Assembly (NCBI GenBank): GCA_003963305.1
Contig: RXJR01000002.1
Location: 83,638-147,637 of the forward strand
Source of the DNA: Candidatus Melainabacteria bacterium
Lineage (GTDB): Bacteria > Cyanobacteriota > Vampirovibrionia > Obscuribacterales > Obscuribacteraceae
Reading direction: 5' to 3'
DNA: 64,000 bases
Shown here: positions 62,767 through 64,000 of the stretch, one piece after another
Layout of the letters: the number at the start of each line of letters is the position of its first letter
How positions within the stretch are numbered: position 1 is the stretch's first letter
Notes under the pieces: model-generated
Seen by the model: the letters and a program-made list of their open reading frames with translations, nothing else
Database searches by the model: none
Told to the model about the DNA's origin: nothing
Made by a program: the position numbers and the translations under genes

Positions 62767-63810
62767 ATGCGATTTGTAGTGACAGGCGGAATGGGCTTCT
62801 TCGGCTCCATTTTATGCGACCATCTGCTCAGCAGAGGGCACGACGTTCTCAGCGTCGATCTGCTTGCCGACACAACCTCGACCAGACGATATAAAAACGT
62901 TCAACTCGACTTGAGAAATCTCGACGCCCTCAAGTCAACACTGAACGAGTTTGGAAAAGAAAGCAGAATCGATGCAATATTTCACGTCGCCGCGCTCCTC
63001 GCTCATGTTACAGCCGACCCAAATGAACTCTGGGCCGCCAACGTAGACGGTACGAAAAACGTAATGGAATGCGCACGACAACTCTCCATACCGAAAGTTG
63101 TTTTCACCTCCACAAATTGCGTCTTCAGCACCGGGTTTCCAGAACCAGTTAACGAACAAACGGCAACACACCCAATTGAGATATACGGCAAATCGAAACT
63201 GGCAGCAGAAGAGATTATTCGCACATATACAGACATAAGCTCCGTGATTATTCGCTGCCCGACCATCATTGCTGCAGGCCGGCTGGGACTGCTCACCATC
63301 CTCTTCGACTTCGTCAGAGAAGGACGGCGGCTTTACGTGGTCGGCGACGGCAGTAACAGATATTCATTCATCTCTGCTGATGACCTGGCAGACGCCTGCC
63401 TGCTGGCAGCGCAGTCTGTCCAATCGGGACTGTACAACATCGGTTCAGACAACGTACCTTCGATGAGACAGTTGTACAGCTCTTTGATGGAATATGCAGG
63501 CAAAAAGCCGCGCATCGTTTGCATCCCAGAGGCACCAACTGTGATAGCACTCAAAATCTTGAATCGACTCGGCTTGTCGCCGCTTGGTCCCTATCACTAC
63601 CGCATGCTGGCTGCAAACTTCGTCTTTGACACAACCAAAATCAAAACGGAAATCCAGTGGCGCCCGACCAAGACCAATACAGAAATCTTGTGCAGCGCTT
63701 ATCAGTACTACATCGACAATCTGGAATCAATAAACAGCGCCACCAACGTTTCCGCTCATCACAGCAAGGCCAAGGCTGGTATTCTCAACTTGCTGCGCAT
63801 GATTTCATAG
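62767..63810 (+). CDS. NAD-dependent epimerase/dehydratase
   Basis: A 347-residue extended SDR. FVVTGGMGFFGSILCDHLLS binds NAD; EIYGKSKLAAEEII has the catalytic Tyr and Lys; STNCVFSTG and GDGSNRYSFISADDLADACL are typical of nucleotide-sugar 4-epimerases or dehydratases. It begins immediately after the stop of the GT-C gene, so the two form an operon and the enzyme probably supplies or modifies the donor sugar. Confidence 0.83.
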   Translation: MRFVVTGGMGFFGSILCDHLLSRGHDVLSVDLLADTTSTRRYKNVQLDLRNLDALKSTLNEFGKESRIDAIFHVAALLAHVTADPNELWAANVDGTKNVMECARQLSIPKVVFTSTNCVFSTGFPEPVNEQTATHPIEIYGKSKLAAEEIIRTYTDISSVIIRCPTIIAAGRLGLLTILFDFVREGRRLYVVGDGSNRYSFISADDLADACLLAAQSVQSGLYNIGSDNVPSMRQLYSSLMEYAGKKPRIVCIPEAPTVIALKILNRLGLSPLGPYHYRMLAANFVFDTTKIKTEIQWRPTKTNTEILCSAYQYYIDNLESINSATNVSAHHSKAKAGILNLLRMIS

Positions 63811-63904
63811 TTTCGTCGGCAGCCTGAGCGAATCACAATTAAAGACGTGATGTGGGACAGTACACACACTACATATTATAGTATTTAATCACAAAAGAGA
63901 AGAA

Positions 63905-64000
63905 TGAGGGTCCCCCCAAAAAGTAGACAGTCCGGTCTGATGGAGATCCGCTTCTTAGGTAAAATAACCAAGGAGCGCAGCATGACGAAGAAAAATAAGT
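63905..64000 (+). mobile_element. left end of an IS3-family (IS150-like) insertion sequence, partial
   Basis: From TG at 63905 the sequence (TGAGGGTCCCCCCAAAAAGT then AGACAG) resembles the IS150-group left inverted repeat (TGT..TG..CCCC..AAAAAGTT.GACA). A transposase start codon with AAGGAG follows at 63982. The rest of the element is outside the window. Confidence 0.65.
63982..64000 (+). CDS. transposase OrfA-like, N-terminus only
   Basis: The window ends after six codons (MTKKNK) of a frame preceded by AAGGAGCGCAGC. MTKKNK is a common opening of IS3-family OrfA transposases. Only the context supports the assignment. Confidence 0.5.

Noticed and set aside
1..64000. CRISPR array, tRNA or rRNA genes
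   Set aside because: No spaced direct repeats of CRISPR length and no cloverleaf or rRNA-like conserved blocks found on reading the window.

Overview
The window is a chromosomal stretch of about 48-50% GC from a Gram-negative-type bacterium. It carries long multi-spanning glycosyltransferases, Tad/Flp pilus pieces, TPR proteins, OmpR-type regulators, Fur-type regulators and a lipoprotein lytic transglycosylase. The mix resembles the non-photosynthetic cyanobacterial sister lineage (Vampirovibrionia/Obscuribacterales-like), but no rRNA or marker gene is present, so this assignment is an inference. No tRNA, rRNA or CRISPR array was seen.

Region 1 (1-17.7 kb) is a surface-glycan locus. It holds several membrane glycosyltransferases, a methyltransferase-like/GT2 fusion, two further GT2 enzymes, a STELLO-like transferase, a sugar-1-phosphate nucleotidyltransferase, three nucleotide-sugar epimerases (CDP-tyvelose-epimerase-like, GalE-like, GDP-mannose-3,5-epimerase-like), an SDR and two paralogous membrane proteins of unknown function. 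Region 2 (17.7-22.7 kb) has a DUF695 protein, a DUF805/SRPBCC-type membrane protein preceded by a decayed partial copy of itself, a sensor kinase and a secreted alpha/beta hydrolase. Region 3 (22.8-26.4 kb) is a tightly packed TadE/TadE/TadG-like/TPR operon; a lone Flp pilin lies at 41.3 kb.

Region 4 (26.4-39.8 kb) is the most unusual part. Two different Fur-family regulators flank an apparent operon: a fusion of two PLP enzymes (Cys/Met-metabolism-like plus SbnA-like), a LysA/Y4yA-type PLP decarboxylase-like protein, an SDR, a cystathionine-synthase-like PLP enzyme, an FAD amine oxidase-like protein and a MOSC protein. These are followed by a high-GC D-amino-acid-oxidase gene, a BT1-type MFS transporter and a bacterioferritin-associated ferredoxin. 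The first Fur protein seems to contain two winged-helix segments, and its promoter holds a perfect 40-bp palindrome. Other Fur-box-like sites precede the operon and the second fur gene. I read this as a candidate metal-regulated pathway for an amino-acid-derived small molecule, possibly a metallophore made without NRPS or NIS synthetases.

Region 5 (40-64 kb) has more epimerases and membrane glycosyltransferases, a sensor kinase whose 3' end overlaps a convergent OmpR regulator, an alpha/beta hydrolase, a multi-S1-domain protein, a large TPR membrane protein, guaA, a cysteine-desulfurase-like enzyme, a second OmpR regulator, a lytic transglycosylase, a zinc-ribbon protein and a DUF3343 protein. 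The right edge cuts into the left end of an IS3-family (IS150-like) element.
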